Assembly (NCBI GenBank): GCA_036495525.1
Contig: DASXMR010000060.1
Location: 62,001-126,000, forward strand
DNA length: 64,000 bases
Reading direction: 5' to 3'
From: DASXMR01 sp036495525
GTDB taxonomy: Bacteria; Actinomycetota; Actinomycetes; Streptosporangiales; Streptosporangiaceae
A model generated the notes under the pieces. It worked only from the letters and a program-made list of their open reading frames with translations. It did no database searches and had not been told where the DNA came from. This document shows, in pieces, positions 25,588 to 34,639 of this stretch; the first letter of the stretch is position 1, and each line of letters opens with the position of its first letter. The translations under genes and the position numbers were made by a program.

Positions 25588-27116
25588 CCGAGGCACCCAC
25601 CGGCCTGGCGCTCACCGGAGTGTCCAAGCACTTCGGCGGCCTGACCGCGCTCGACAGCGTGGACTTCTCGGTTCGTGCTGGCGAGATTCACGCGCTGCTC
25701 GGCCAGAACGGCTCAGGGAAGTCCACGCTGGTCAAGATCATCAGCGGGTTTCACTCGCCTGACCCCGGCGCCCGCCTCGAGCTCTGGGACCGGCAGGTCG
25801 ACCTTCCGCTGCGAGCTGCGCACGAGCATGGCATCGCGGTCATCCACCAGGACCTCGGGCTGGTCGAGGGCATGACGGTGCTGGAGAACATGGGGGTCAC
25901 ATCCTCTTACGGCGCCGCGCTGCTTGGCCCTATCTCACGCCGCAGAGAGCGGCGCCGCTGCCGCGAGCTGCTCGACCAGATGGGCCTCGCGATCGAGACT
26001 GACACCATGGTCGCCAGCCTCAGCCCGGCTGCCAGGGCCGGTGTCGCGATCGCCAGGGCCAGGAGAGTGCTCGAAGAGCACACCGAGCGATTCACGTTCA
26101 TCCTGGATGAGCCCACCGTATACCTCAGCGTTGAGGAGTCCGGCCGGGTCATGCGGCTCATGCGCGCTGTCGCGGATGACGGCTCAGCCGTGGTGTTCAT
26201 CTCCCACCGACTGCAGGAGGTCATGGCGGTCGCGGACCGGATCACGGTGTTGCGCGACGGCCGGGTCGCGGATACGTTCCAGGCCCGCGAGGGTAACCAG
26301 CGGCGGATCATCTCGGCCATGCTCGGGCGGAGCCTGGACCAGTTTTACCCGGACCGGCTGAACGCACCGCCAGCTGAGCCCGTGCTGCGGGTCACTGACC
26401 TGGCGGGCCAACGTCTGGCCGGCGTTTCCTTCAACGCATCTCCCGGCGAGATCATCGGCTTCGCCGGGCTCGTCGGCATGGGTCATGAGGAGATCCCCTA
26501 CCTGATCGGCGGCGTCGACAGGGCCACCGTCGGGCAGGTCAAGCTGGGCGGCGTCGACCTGCTGCCACTGCGGCTGAAGGAGAGGATCGAGCGCGGTGTC
26601 ACGCTCGTGCCTGGCAACCGCCAGCGAGACGGCGCTTGGCCGGCGGCGACTGCCCAGGAGAACATCACCCTGCCGAAGCTCAGCCTCGGCTCGGCGTGGC
26701 ACCCGCTGCGGCCCTCAGCGGAACGGCGGGACGCGTCGTCGCTGATGAAGCTGTTCGGCGTGCGCCCGCCGGTCCCGAGGCTCAAGGTCGCGCAGTTCTC
26801 CGGCGGCAACCAGCAGAAGATCGTGCTGGCCAAGTGGATGTCGACGAGCCCTGCCGTGCTGCTGCTCGACGAGCCGACCCAGGGCATCGACGCCGGGGCG
26901 AAATTCGAGATCCTGCAGCGCATCAGCGACGCTGCCGAGAGCCGGGCGGTGGTGCTCATCTTCTCCGGCGACTACGAGCAGCTCGCGAATGTGTGTGGCC
27001 GCGTGCTCGTGCTCCGCCACGGCCGGGTCACTGCCGAACTCACCGGGGACGAGATCACCGAGCCGGCCATTGCCCAGCTGGCACAAGGCGACACGCAGGA
27101 CCGGCCAGATTCCTGA
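25584..27116 (+). CDS. ABC importer tandem ATP-binding protein (RbsA/MglA type) with weakened first signature
   Basis: The frame encodes 510 residues with two ATPase halves. In the first, Walker A GQNGSGKST and Walker B FTFILDEPT are intact, but the signature that usually reads LSxAQxQ is LSPAARAGVAIARAR. In the second, Walker A is absent (GFAGLVGMGHEE), as is normal for this family, while the signature FSGGNQQKIVLAKW and VLLLDEPTQGID are canonical. Combining the intact Walker A with the intact second signature gives one functional composite site. The ATG overlaps the permease stop. It energises import of the binding protein's ligand. Confidence 0.87.
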   Translation: MTEAPTGLALTGVSKHFGGLTALDSVDFSVRAGEIHALLGQNGSGKSTLVKIISGFHSPDPGARLELWDRQVDLPLRAAHEHGIAVIHQDLGLVEGMTVLENMGVTSSYGAALLGPISRRRERRRCRELLDQMGLAIETDTMVASLSPAARAGVAIARARRVLEEHTERFTFILDEPTVYLSVEESGRVMRLMRAVADDGSAVVFISHRLQEVMAVADRITVLRDGRVADTFQAREGNQRRIISAMLGRSLDQFYPDRLNAPPAEPVLRVTDLAGQRLAGVSFNASPGEIIGFAGLVGMGHEEIPYLIGGVDRATVGQVKLGGVDLLPLRLKERIERGVTLVPGNRQRDGAWPAATAQENITLPKLSLGSAWHPLRPSAERRDASSLMKLFGVRPPVPRLKVAQFSGGNQQKIVLAKWMSTSPAVLLLDEPTQGIDAGAKFEILQRISDAAESRAVVLIFSGDYEQLANVCGRVLVLRHGRVTAELTGDEITEPAIAQLAQGDTQDRPDS

Positions 27117-27138
27117 CCGGCGAGCCGAAAGGCGAGAA

Positions 27139-28530
27139 TTGAGCTACGACTGCATCATCCGGGGCGGGACCGTCGCCACGGCAGACCTTGTCAGGCGGGC
27201 AGACGTTGCGATAGCTGACGGGCTGGTTGCCGCTGTCGGGCCGGTCATCAGCAGCGAGGCCGACGTCACCATCGACGCGTCCGGCCTGGTCGTGCTGCCG
27301 GGCGGAATCGATGTGCACACCCACTTCGACACCGAAGTCGGCGACGATGGCCGGACCGCCGACGACTATGAAAGCGGAACCCGGGCAGCGGCGGCCGGGG
27401 GAATCACCACCATCCTCAATTTCGCCTTCCCCGCTGCAGGCCAGTCACTGCTCGGCGCCGTTGCCCGCGAGGAACAGCTAGCCGGCCCGCAGGCGCACAT
27501 CGATTACAGCTTCCATCCGGTCGTCGTGCCGCACATCGCCGACGGCGGGCTCGGCGAGATCGAGGAACTGCGGGCAGCTGGCTTCCCGAGCATCAAGATC
27601 TTCACCACCATCGACGGCTTCAGGCTCGCTGACGAGCAGATACTGCGCGTGCTGGCCGCGGCCGCGCGCGGCAACGTACTGGTGGCAGTGCACGCCGAGG
27701 ACGACCCGCTCGCATCTTTCCTGATCGAGCGCACCCGCGAGCGGTCCCCGGCGCCCGAGGAGGCTGCGCGTGATTTCGAGGCGTGCCACCCACCGGTAGC
27801 AGAGGCATTGTCCGTCCAGCGCGTCGCCGCCTACGCGAACGCGGCTGACGCGGAGGTCTACTTCGTTCATCTGTCCAGTGCGGCCGCCCTGGACGCGCTG
27901 CGTGCCGCGAAGACCGCCGGGACGGTAGCCTTCGGCGAGACCAGGTCGGCGTACCTGTTCCTTGACAACCGCCAGCACGCGCTCGGCCCGGAGGCGGCCA
28001 AGTTCATCTGTCTGCCGCCGCTGCGCTCGCCCCTCGATCAGGAAGCGCTGTGGGACGGCCTCGCGCACCAGCTCATCGACACGGTGGCCAGCGACCATAC
28101 GTCCTGGATGGCCGCGGAAAAGCTCGGGCCGGCGGGTGACTTCGCCCGGTTGCGGCCCGGCTTCGCCGGCGTGCAGACCTGGTTCGCGATGCTCTACAGC
28201 GAGGCGGTTGGCCGCCGCTGCTGGAACCTGCAGAAGTTCGTGCAGGTGAGCTCCGCCAACGCAGCGAAGCTGTTCGGCCTGTGGCCGCGCAAGGCGAGTC
28301 TGCAGCCCGGCGCCGACGCGGACCTCGTCATCTTCGACCCGAGCAGGCAAGTCCGGCTCACCGGCGAGCTGATGCAGTCGCGCAGCGACTACGACGCGCA
28401 CGAAGGCTACGAGTGCACGGGCTGGCCAGTCACGGTGATCTCGCGCGGCGACGTCGTGTATGCCGACGGTGCGATCCGCAGCCAGCCAGGCCGGGGCCAG
28501 CTGATCCGGCGCGCACGCACCGCCCCGTAG
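27139..28530 (+). CDS. Dihydropyrimidinase/D-hydantoinase-like cyclic amidohydrolase
   Basis: The frame encodes 463 residues from a TTG at 27139 (LSYDCIIRGGTV), with GAAAGG upstream; the open frame upstream belongs to the ATPase gene. The binuclear metal centre is recognisable: HTH at residues 60 and 62 in GGIDVHTHFDTE, Lys153 in FPSIKIFTTI (candidate carboxylated lysine), His in VAVHAED, His in YFVHLSSAAAL and Asp in TVASDHTSW. Members open hydantoin, dihydropyrimidine or related cyclic amides. It ends the operon DUF917-HyuA-ABC importer, which therefore holds two different ring-opening hydrolases. The substrate is not determined; allantoin-like compounds are also possible. Confidence 0.88.
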   Translation: MSYDCIIRGGTVATADLVRRADVAIADGLVAAVGPVISSEADVTIDASGLVVLPGGIDVHTHFDTEVGDDGRTADDYESGTRAAAAGGITTILNFAFPAAGQSLLGAVAREEQLAGPQAHIDYSFHPVVVPHIADGGLGEIEELRAAGFPSIKIFTTIDGFRLADEQILRVLAAAARGNVLVAVHAEDDPLASFLIERTRERSPAPEEAARDFEACHPPVAEALSVQRVAAYANAADAEVYFVHLSSAAALDALRAAKTAGTVAFGETRSAYLFLDNRQHALGPEAAKFICLPPLRSPLDQEALWDGLAHQLIDTVASDHTSWMAAEKLGPAGDFARLRPGFAGVQTWFAMLYSEAVGRRCWNLQKFVQVSSANAAKLFGLWPRKASLQPGADADLVIFDPSRQVRLTGELMQSRSDYDAHEGYECTGWPVTVISRGDVVYADGAIRSQPGRGQLIRRARTAP

Positions 28531-28786
28531 CCCGGTGCGCCGCGCGACACTAGGTCCGGCCTGCGGCCTCTTCGGCGCCACGGCGTGCACAGTCCTCCCG
28601 GAGCGGCTCAGCCCGCCGGGCCCGCGCGTGCTGTCAGACTGCCGGGCGGTCAGCGCGCTTTCGACGAACGGGGAGGTCCGTTAGTTGCGATCTGTCCCCG
28701 GAGGCGCACTTCCTGCCACTAAACTGCGGTGATCCCGACTAGCTCGCCGCCGTCTCGCACGGTCCGATGCCCCCCGGAGGCGCGCA

Positions 28787-29914
28787 GTGGCTCAGCAGGG
28801 CCCCCCGCCCCGCCGCCCCGCATGGCTGCCAGCGTCCGGCCAGCCCGCCCGTTCCGGCGGCCGCGGCAGGCCGCAGGACTGGCCAGAGCAGCCAGAGCAA
28901 CCCGAGCATGAATGGTCCGACCGGCCCGAGTGGCCTGACGAGCCAGCGCCTGATCCGCTGACTCGCCGGCCGGACAGCCGCGCCAGGCAGGACCGCCCGC
29001 GCCGCCGCGGCGACCACTCGCAGTGGGAGTCCGACCCGTTCCCTGAGGACGAGATTGAGTCCCCGCCGTGGGCAGGCCCTGGTATCTATCCGACCGGCCC
29101 CGGCCGCCGGGAGCTGCGGCCGCCGCGGCCGGACACCGGGCCCATCGGGGGCCGCACAGCGCAGCACACCGGCACCGGCGGCGGGTCCCGGCGCCCCGGC
29201 CGCGGCCGAGCCGCGGCGGCCCGGCTGCGCAAGTCACGCCGCCGGGTGCTGGTCAGCGGGACGACCGCCATCGTCGTCGCGGTGGCAGTGGCAGGCGGGC
29301 TGCTGCTCTTTAACCGGCACAAGCCGGCGCCGCAGAGTGATTTCATCACCACGCTGCAGCCCGGCGAGTTCCGCTCGGTGCCCAACGCCTGCGAGGCGCC
29401 GAGCGCCGCGACGCTGAGCCAGTACCTGCCTGGCTCGCCCAAGAAGCTGCTGTCGATTTCCAGCCCGACCCAGAGCCAGTGCAGCTTCACGCTTGACGCC
29501 CGCCCGGTCTTCCGGGTGCTCCAGGTGACGTCCGAAGCGCTGCAGCCCAGGGTGCTGGCAACGGGCAACGGCAGCGCGACGATCAACGCCATCTACAGCT
29601 ACGCGCAGCTGCAGGCCGGGCTGGCCAAGCCGGCCAAGGGATCGCCGCTGTCCAAGGCACAGGTCAGCCAGCTCCAGGGGCTAGGGCAGGAGGCGCTCAG
29701 CGCGCTTCAGGTGTCGCGCAAGGGCAAGATCCGGCTCGAGTTCGTCACCGTGCTGATCAGGAACCGCAACACGCTGATCAAGGTCACGATGGAGGGCCAG
29801 GCATCGGGACACGGATACGGGCCGGTGTCCGCGTCGCTGCTGCGCCGCGCCGGACTCGCGGTGGCCACCCAGGCACTCGCCCAGGTGAGCGCGAGCCCGA
29901 AGGTGCCCAGCTGA
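28787..29914 (+). CDS. Membrane-anchored protein with long Pro/Arg-rich cytoplasmic region
   Basis: The frame encodes 375 residues from a GTG with GGAGG six bases upstream. Residues 1-150 are charged and Pro-rich with little order (many Trp-Pro-Asp and Arg repeats), followed by one membrane helix (TTAIVVAVAVAGGLLLF, about 163-179) and an extracytoplasmic domain of about 190 residues. That domain has two cysteines in NACEAPSAATLSQYLPG and TQSQCSF, a spacing similar to DUF3558-like surface proteins. The function is unknown. It lies between the catabolic island and tsaB, on the same strand as tsaB, separated by 51 bp. Confidence 0.75.
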   Translation: MAQQGPPPRRPAWLPASGQPARSGGRGRPQDWPEQPEQPEHEWSDRPEWPDEPAPDPLTRRPDSRARQDRPRRRGDHSQWESDPFPEDEIESPPWAGPGIYPTGPGRRELRPPRPDTGPIGGRTAQHTGTGGGSRRPGRGRAAAARLRKSRRRVLVSGTTAIVVAVAVAGGLLLFNRHKPAPQSDFITTLQPGEFRSVPNACEAPSAATLSQYLPGSPKKLLSISSPTQSQCSFTLDARPVFRVLQVTSEALQPRVLATGNGSATINAIYSYAQLQAGLAKPAKGSPLSKAQVSQLQGLGQEALSALQVSRKGKIRLEFVTVLIRNRNTLIKVTMEGQASGHGYGPVSASLLRRAGLAVATQALAQVSASPKVPS

Positions 29915-29965
29915 CCGCCGCCGCGTGGCCTGGCTGGCCGCCGGAGTGACCTACGCTGGTCAACC

Positions 29966-30616
29966 GTGCTGCTGCTCGCATTCGATACCGCGACGCCCGC
30001 CGTGACGGTCGCCCTGCATGACGGCGAAGTGGTGGTCGCGCAGGAGTCAGTGGTGGACGGGCGCCGGCCAGGCGAGCTGCTGGCTGACTGCATCTCCCGG
30101 CTGCTGCGCGCGTGCGGGGCGGGGGCGGGCGATCTCTCCGGCATCGCCGTCGGCACCGGGCCAGGGCCGTACACCGGGCTGCGGGCTGGCCTGATGACAG
30201 CGCGGGCGATGGCCAGCTCGCTCGGCATCCGCCTGGACGGCCTGTGCACGCTCGACGTCATCGCGCAGGAAGCCGCTCCGGCGGCCGCGGACAGTGAATT
30301 TCTCGTCGCCACCGACGCCCGGCGCCGCGAGCTGTACTGGGCCCGCTACGCGCCCGGCGGACGGCGCATCACCGGCCCGGAAGTGACCGGCGCCAGCCTG
30401 CTGCCAGCCGGCCTGCCGGTGGCCGGCGAGGGGCCGGTGCTGTATCCCGAGCTGGCCAGCTGCCAGCTGGGCCCGCGCTATCCGTCGGCCGGGCAGCTGG
30501 CCAGCCTGGCTGCGCGCAGGCTCGCGGCCGGGGCGGCGCCGTGCCCAGCCGAGCCGCTGTACCTGCGCCGGCCCGATGCCATGGAGCCCGGCAGGCCGAA
30601 GCGGGTGACGCCGTGA
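29966..30616 (+). CDS. tsaB: tRNA threonylcarbamoyladenosine biosynthesis protein TsaB
   Basis: The frame encodes 216 residues. The ASKHA fold is seen in LLLAFDTATPAVTVAL, the VDGRRPGELLADCISRLL helix and GIAVGTGPGPYTGLRAGL, the family signature. TsaB has no catalysis of its own; it bridges TsaD and TsaE in the t6A complex. Its stop overlaps the GTG of rimI (GTGA), so tsaB-rimI-tsaD are coupled. Its usual neighbour tsaE is 12 kb upstream, on the other side of the hydantoin-type island. Confidence 0.92.
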   Translation: MLLLAFDTATPAVTVALHDGEVVVAQESVVDGRRPGELLADCISRLLRACGAGAGDLSGIAVGTGPGPYTGLRAGLMTARAMASSLGIRLDGLCTLDVIAQEAAPAAADSEFLVATDARRRELYWARYAPGGRRITGPEVTGASLLPAGLPVAGEGPVLYPELASCQLGPRYPSAGQLASLAARRLAAGAAPCPAEPLYLRRPDAMEPGRPKRVTP

Positions 30617-31197
30617 CCGGCCCGGTGCTGCGGCCGATGACTTCATCGGACCTGCCGGCTGTGCTCGAGCTTGAGCACGCGCTGTTCGGCGAGGAAGCCT
30701 GGTCACCGCAGATGCTGGCAGGCGAGCTGGCGCAGCAGCCAGCCAGCCGCTGTTACCTGGTGGCGCTGGATGGCCAGGCGATTGCCGGGTACGCCGGGCT
30801 GCTGGCGGCCGGCCGTCAGGCGGACGTGCTGACCCTCGCGGTAACGACAGACCGGTGGGGACGGGGCATCGGCTCGGCGCTGCTCGAGGCGCTGCTGGCC
30901 GAGGCCGTCCAGCGCGGCTGCACGGAGGTGTTCCTCGAGGTCCGCGCCGACAATCCGAGGGCGCAGGCGCTGTACCTCAGGTACGGCTTTGAGCAGATGG
31001 GCGTGCGGAAGGGCTATTACCAGCCCTCGGGCACCGACGCCCTGGTGATGCGCCGTGACCTGCTGCTTCCGCTGCCGGATCGGCACTGGCCGGCCGGGCG
31101 CCACGCGGCGGCGCCGGGGCCCGGCGCGTCCGGTGAGGGCACCGGCCCGGCTGGGTCAGGGCGCGGCGAAGCCGGCCAGGCCGGTGGTCCGTGGTGA
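30613..31197 (+). CDS. rimI: Ribosomal protein S18-alanine N-acetyltransferase
   Basis: The frame encodes 194 residues from a GTG overlapping the tsaB stop. The GNAT fold is complete by about residue 150: LRPMTSSDLPAVLELEHALF, DVLTLAVTTDRWGRGIGSALL (acetyl-CoA loop), VFLEVRADNPRAQALYLRYGF and VRKGYYQPSGTDALVMRRDL. RimI acetylates N-terminal alanines, classically of S18, and is regularly encoded between tsaB and tsaD. The last 45 residues are a Pro/Gly/Ala-rich tail not found in the usual 150-residue enzymes; it arises because the frame runs on into the start of tsaD (GTGA overlap). Confidence 0.9.
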   Translation: MTGPVLRPMTSSDLPAVLELEHALFGEEAWSPQMLAGELAQQPASRCYLVALDGQAIAGYAGLLAAGRQADVLTLAVTTDRWGRGIGSALLEALLAEAVQRGCTEVFLEVRADNPRAQALYLRYGFEQMGVRKGYYQPSGTDALVMRRDLLLPLPDRHWPAGRHAAAPGPGASGEGTGPAGSGRGEAGQAGGPW

Positions 31198-32225
31198 CCG
31201 CGCCGCTGGTGCTCGGCATCGAGACCTCCTGCGATGAGACCGGGGCCGGCCTGGTCCGCGGGCACGAGCTGCTCGCCGACGCGGTGGCTTCCAGCGTCGC
31301 CGAGCACGCGCGGTTCGGCGGCGTGGTACCCGAGGTGGCGAGCCGCGCGCACCTGGAAGCACTCGTCCCGGCGGTCGACCGCGCGCTGGCAACAGCGGGC
31401 GCGAGCAAGTCAGATATCGACGCGATAGCCGTCACGGCCGGGCCCGGGCTGGCCGGGGCGCTGCTGGTGGGCGTGTCAGCGGCGAAGGCGTACTCGCTGG
31501 CCCTTGGCAAGCCGCTGTACGGGGTCAACCATCTCGCGGCGCATATCGCCGTGGACCAGCTGGAGCACGGCCCGCTGCCCGCGCCAGCCGTCGCGCTGCT
31601 GGTCTCGGGCGGCCACTCCTCGCTGCTGCTGGTCCGCGACCTGGCCAGCGAGCTTGTGCCGCTGGGCGCGACGATCGACGACGCGGCCGGCGAAGCCTAC
31701 GACAAGGTCGCCAGGGTGCTTGGCCTGCCGTTCCCCGGCGGTCCGCCGATCGACGCGGCGGCCAGGGAGGGCGACCCGGCGGCGATCGCCTTTCCGCGCG
31801 GCAAGTACCGGGACGCCACGCTGGACTTTTCCTTCTCCGGGCTGAAGACCGCCGTCGCCCGCTGGGTAGAGGCCAGGCAGGACAGCGGCGAAACCGTGCC
31901 GGTGGCCGATGTCGCCGCCTCCTTCCAGGAGGCGGTCGCCGACGTGCTGACCAGCAAGGCCGTGGCCGCCTGCCGTGCGCATGGCGTCGATCACCTGGTA
32001 ATCGGCGGCGGGGTGGCGGCCAACTCGCGGCTGCGCGCGCTGGCCTGGCAGCGCTGCGAGGCGGCGGGCATCGCGCTGCGGGTGCCGCGGCCGGGGCTAT
32101 GCACGGACAACGGGGCGATGGTGGCGGCGCTCGGGTCGGAGCTGGTCGCCCGCGATGCCGAGCCGTCTTCACTGACCTTCCCTGCTGACTCGGCGATGCC
32201 GGTCACCAGCGTCGTGGCGGCGTAG
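31194..32225 (+). CDS. tsaD: tRNA N6-adenosine threonylcarbamoyltransferase TsaD
   Basis: The frame encodes 343 residues from the GTG that overlaps the rimI stop (GTGA); an additional GTG is three bases upstream. The start LVLGIETSCDETGAGLV, the metal-binding HLAAH (His113 and His117), ALLVSGGHSSLLLV, the KVARVLGLPFPGGPPID segment and a late GGGVAANSRLR are all canonical. It transfers the threonylcarbamoyl group to A37 of tRNAs with TsaB and TsaE. It is followed by a 60-bp gap and the CIRCE element of groES. Confidence 0.95.
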   Translation: MTAPLVLGIETSCDETGAGLVRGHELLADAVASSVAEHARFGGVVPEVASRAHLEALVPAVDRALATAGASKSDIDAIAVTAGPGLAGALLVGVSAAKAYSLALGKPLYGVNHLAAHIAVDQLEHGPLPAPAVALLVSGGHSSLLLVRDLASELVPLGATIDDAAGEAYDKVARVLGLPFPGGPPIDAAAREGDPAAIAFPRGKYRDATLDFSFSGLKTAVARWVEARQDSGETVPVADVAASFQEAVADVLTSKAVAACRAHGVDHLVIGGGVAANSRLRALAWQRCEAAGIALRVPRPGLCTDNGAMVAALGSELVARDAEPSSLTFPADSAMPVTSVVAA

Positions 32226-32287
32226 CCGGCCAAGCTGCAGGCGGCGGCCAGCTTGACGTGCCGGCCAAGCGGGGCTACTGTGCGGAA

Positions 32288-32314
32288 CTGGCACTCACTG
32301 TAGTAGAGTGCTAA
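32288..32314. promoter_or_regulatory. CIRCE operator (HrcA binding site) upstream of groES
   Basis: The left arm CTGGCACTC (32288-32296), a 9-bp spacer and the right arm GAGTGCTAA (32306-32314) match the CIRCE consensus TTAGCACTC-N9-GAGTGCTAA; the right arm is perfect and the left differs at two positions. It lies about 100 bp before the groES start. HrcA is therefore the expected heat-shock repressor of this operon. Confidence 0.93.
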
Positions 32315-32410
32315 TGCGACAGGATGGTCTGGCACCCGCGACGACAGGCCGCCATGGTCGCCTTCTCTAACAATTCTCAGCTAGCCCTTTCCGGAGGGGG
32401 AGGTCAGATC

Positions 32411-32722
32411 GTGACGACCGCCACCAAGGTTGTTCTCAAGCCGCTCGAGGACAGGATCGTAGTGCGGACGCTCGAGGCCGAGCAGACCACTGCGTCCGGC
32501 CTCGTCATTCCGGACACCGCCAAGGAGAAGCCCCAGGAGGGCGAAGTCCTGGCGGTCGGCCCCGGCCGGTTCGACGACGCCGGTTCCAAGCGCGTCCCGA
32601 TGGACGTCAAAGTCGGCGACATCGTGCTCTACAGCAAGTACGGCGGCACCGAGGTGAAGTACAGCGGCGAGGAGTACCTCGTGCTCTCCGCCCGCGACGT
32701 GCTCGCCGTCATCGAGAAGTAG
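32411..32722 (+). CDS. groES: Co-chaperonin GroES
   Basis: The frame encodes 103 residues from a GTG (VTTATKVVLKPLEDRIVVR) with GGGGGAGG eight or nine bases upstream; the open frame starts earlier at 32324 but that part is the leader. The mobile loop TTASGLVIPDTAKEKPQEG and the end YLVLSARDVLAVIEK are canonical. It caps the GroEL ring. Transcription is expected from a HrcA/CIRCE-controlled promoter, and groEL follows after about 200 bp. Confidence 0.96.
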   Translation: MTTATKVVLKPLEDRIVVRTLEAEQTTASGLVIPDTAKEKPQEGEVLAVGPGRFDDAGSKRVPMDVKVGDIVLYSKYGGTEVKYSGEEYLVLSARDVLAVIEK

Positions 32723-32804
32723 CAAGCGGATCGTGCCACCCGGGCCGCTGGCCCGCGGCGAGCGCGAGTCGCCCGGCGATCGCCCCGGATCGGTCCGCGG
32801 CCAC

Positions 32805-32822
32805 CCGGAGGAAAGCCTCCGG
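32805..32822. terminator. Small hairpin between groES and groEL
   Basis: CCGGAGG (32805-32811) and CCTCCGG (32816-32822) pair perfectly around AAAG. It sits in the 200-bp groES-groEL spacer and could attenuate transcription or mark an RNA processing site, allowing different levels of the two proteins. No second CIRCE element was found in this spacer. Confidence 0.4.
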
Positions 32823-32923
32823 CGGGCGGCGGCCGGGCCGGGGCGGTGGCTTGATAAGCGGCCGCCAGCCAGGCAGAACCGCCAGAACGCCCATCCACGA
32901 AACATAGGCTGAGGTACTTACTC

Positions 32924-34540
32924 ATGGCCAAGAGCTTGGAATTCAACGAGGACGCGCGGCGCGCACTGGAGCGCGGTGTGAACCGGCTCGCCGACGCCGT
33001 CAAGGTGACGCTAGGCCCGCGTGGCCGCAACGTGGTCATCGACAAGAAGTGGGGCGCGCCCACCATCACTAACGACGGCGTGACCGTCGCGCGCGAGATA
33101 GAGCTAGAGGACCACTACGAGAACCTGGGCGCGCAGCTCGCCAAGGAAGTCGCCACCAAGACCAACGACGTCGCTGGTGACGGCACCACGACCGCCACCG
33201 TGCTGGCCCAGGCGATGGTGCGCGAGGGCCTGCGCTCGGTGGCCGCCGGCGCCAACCCGATGGAGATGAAGCGCGGCATCGACGCCGCCGCAGCGGCGGT
33301 GTCGGAAGGCCTGCTGAAGTCGGCCCGCGACGTCGAGGAGCGGGCCGAGATCGCCAACGTCGCGACCATCTCCGCGCAGGACGCCAAGATCGGCGCGGTC
33401 ATCGCCGAGGCGTTCGACAAGGTCGGCAAGGACGGCGTCATCACCGTCGAGGAAGCGCCGACGATGGGCCTGGAGCTTGAGTTCACCGAGGGCATGCAGT
33501 TCGACAAGGGCTACATCTCGGCGTACTTCATCACCGACCAGGACCGGATGGAGGCCGTGCTCGAGGACGCCTACGTGCTGCTGCACGGCGGCAAGATCTC
33601 AGCTATGACCGAGTTCCTGCCGCTGCTGGAGAAGATCGCGCAGTCCAAGAAGCCGCTGCTGATCGTCGCCGAGGACGTCGACGGCGAGGCGCTCTCGACG
33701 CTGGTGGTGAACAAGATCCGGGGCCTGCTCAACGCCGTCGCGGTCAAGGCGCCTGGCTTCGGTGACCGCCGCAAGGCGATGCTCGGCGACATGGCCGTGC
33801 TGACTGGCGGCGAGGTCGTCAGCGAGGAGCTCGGCCTCAAGCTCGAGAACGTCGGGCTTGACACGCTCGGCCAGGCTCGCCGGGTAGTGGTGACCAAGGA
33901 CAACACCACGATCGTGGACGGCGCCGGCAAACAGTCGGACATCGAGGACCGGGTGCGCCAGCTGCGCGCCGAGATCGAGGCGACTGACTCGGACTGGGAC
34001 CGCGAGAAGCTGCAGGAGCGGGTCGCCAAGCTTTCCGGCGGCGTCTGCGTGCTGCGGGCAGGCGCGGCGACCGAGGTCGAGCTCAAGGAGAAGAAGCACC
34101 GGCTGGAGGACGCGATCTCGGCCACCCGCGCCGCGATCGAGGAGGGCATCGTGGCCGGCGGCGGCAGTGCCCTGGTGCACGCGGCCGGCGAGCTCGGTGA
34201 CCTCGGGCTGACCGGTGACGCGGCAACCGGCGTCAAGGTTGTCAGGCGGGCGCTCGCGGCGCCGTGCCGGTGGATCGCGGAAAACGCTGGCGTCGAGGGC
34301 GGCGTGGTCGTATCGGCTGTCGCCGGCCTGAAGGCCGGCCACGGCTACAACGCCGAGACCGAGGAGTACGGCGACCTGATTGCTCAGGGCGTCATCGACC
34401 CGGTCAAGGTCACCCGCTCGGCGGTGCAGAACGCGGCGTCCATCGCCGGCATGCTGCTCACCACCGAGGCGCTGGTGACCGACAAGCCGGAGCCGGCGGA
34501 GCCCGCGGCGAACGGCACCGGTCACGGTCACGCGCACTGA
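32924..34540 (+). CDS. groEL: Chaperonin GroEL (GroEL1 type, histidine-containing tail)
   Basis: A 538-residue type I chaperonin. Seen are AKSLEFNEDARRALERGVN, the ATP site VTLGPRGRNVVIDKKWG, the catalytic VAGDGTTTATVLAQ and GIVAGGGSALVHA. The C-terminus is NGTGHGHAH and lacks the Gly-Met repeats of the housekeeping GroEL2, which marks the groES-linked GroEL1 paralog of actinobacteria. In mycobacteria this form has specialised roles; a second groEL elsewhere in the genome is expected. It folds proteins with GroES in the cytoplasm. A strong terminator follows 65 bp after the stop. Confidence 0.95.
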   Translation: MAKSLEFNEDARRALERGVNRLADAVKVTLGPRGRNVVIDKKWGAPTITNDGVTVAREIELEDHYENLGAQLAKEVATKTNDVAGDGTTTATVLAQAMVREGLRSVAAGANPMEMKRGIDAAAAAVSEGLLKSARDVEERAEIANVATISAQDAKIGAVIAEAFDKVGKDGVITVEEAPTMGLELEFTEGMQFDKGYISAYFITDQDRMEAVLEDAYVLLHGGKISAMTEFLPLLEKIAQSKKPLLIVAEDVDGEALSTLVVNKIRGLLNAVAVKAPGFGDRRKAMLGDMAVLTGGEVVSEELGLKLENVGLDTLGQARRVVVTKDNTTIVDGAGKQSDIEDRVRQLRAEIEATDSDWDREKLQERVAKLSGGVCVLRAGAATEVELKEKKHRLEDAISATRAAIEEGIVAGGGSALVHAAGELGDLGLTGDAATGVKVVRRALAAPCRWIAENAGVEGGVVVSAVAGLKAGHGYNAETEEYGDLIAQGVIDPVKVTRSAVQNAASIAGMLLTTEALVTDKPEPAEPAANGTGHGHAH

Positions 34541-34604
34541 CCGTTCCGCCGGCTAGCCCGGCGGCTGACGCCGGGCGGTCATCGGCGGCAGAGCACGACC
34601 CATG

Positions 34605-34635
34605 TGCCCGGCTCCCCGGTTCGGGGAGCCGGGCA
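34605..34635. terminator. Strong intrinsic-type terminator after groEL
   Basis: TGCCCGGCTCCCCG (34605-34618) and its exact reverse complement (34622-34635) form a perfect 14-bp stem with a GTT loop. It lies 65 bp after groEL and lacks a long U tract. It should end the groES-groEL transcript. Confidence 0.85.
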
Positions 34636-34639
34636 TAGT

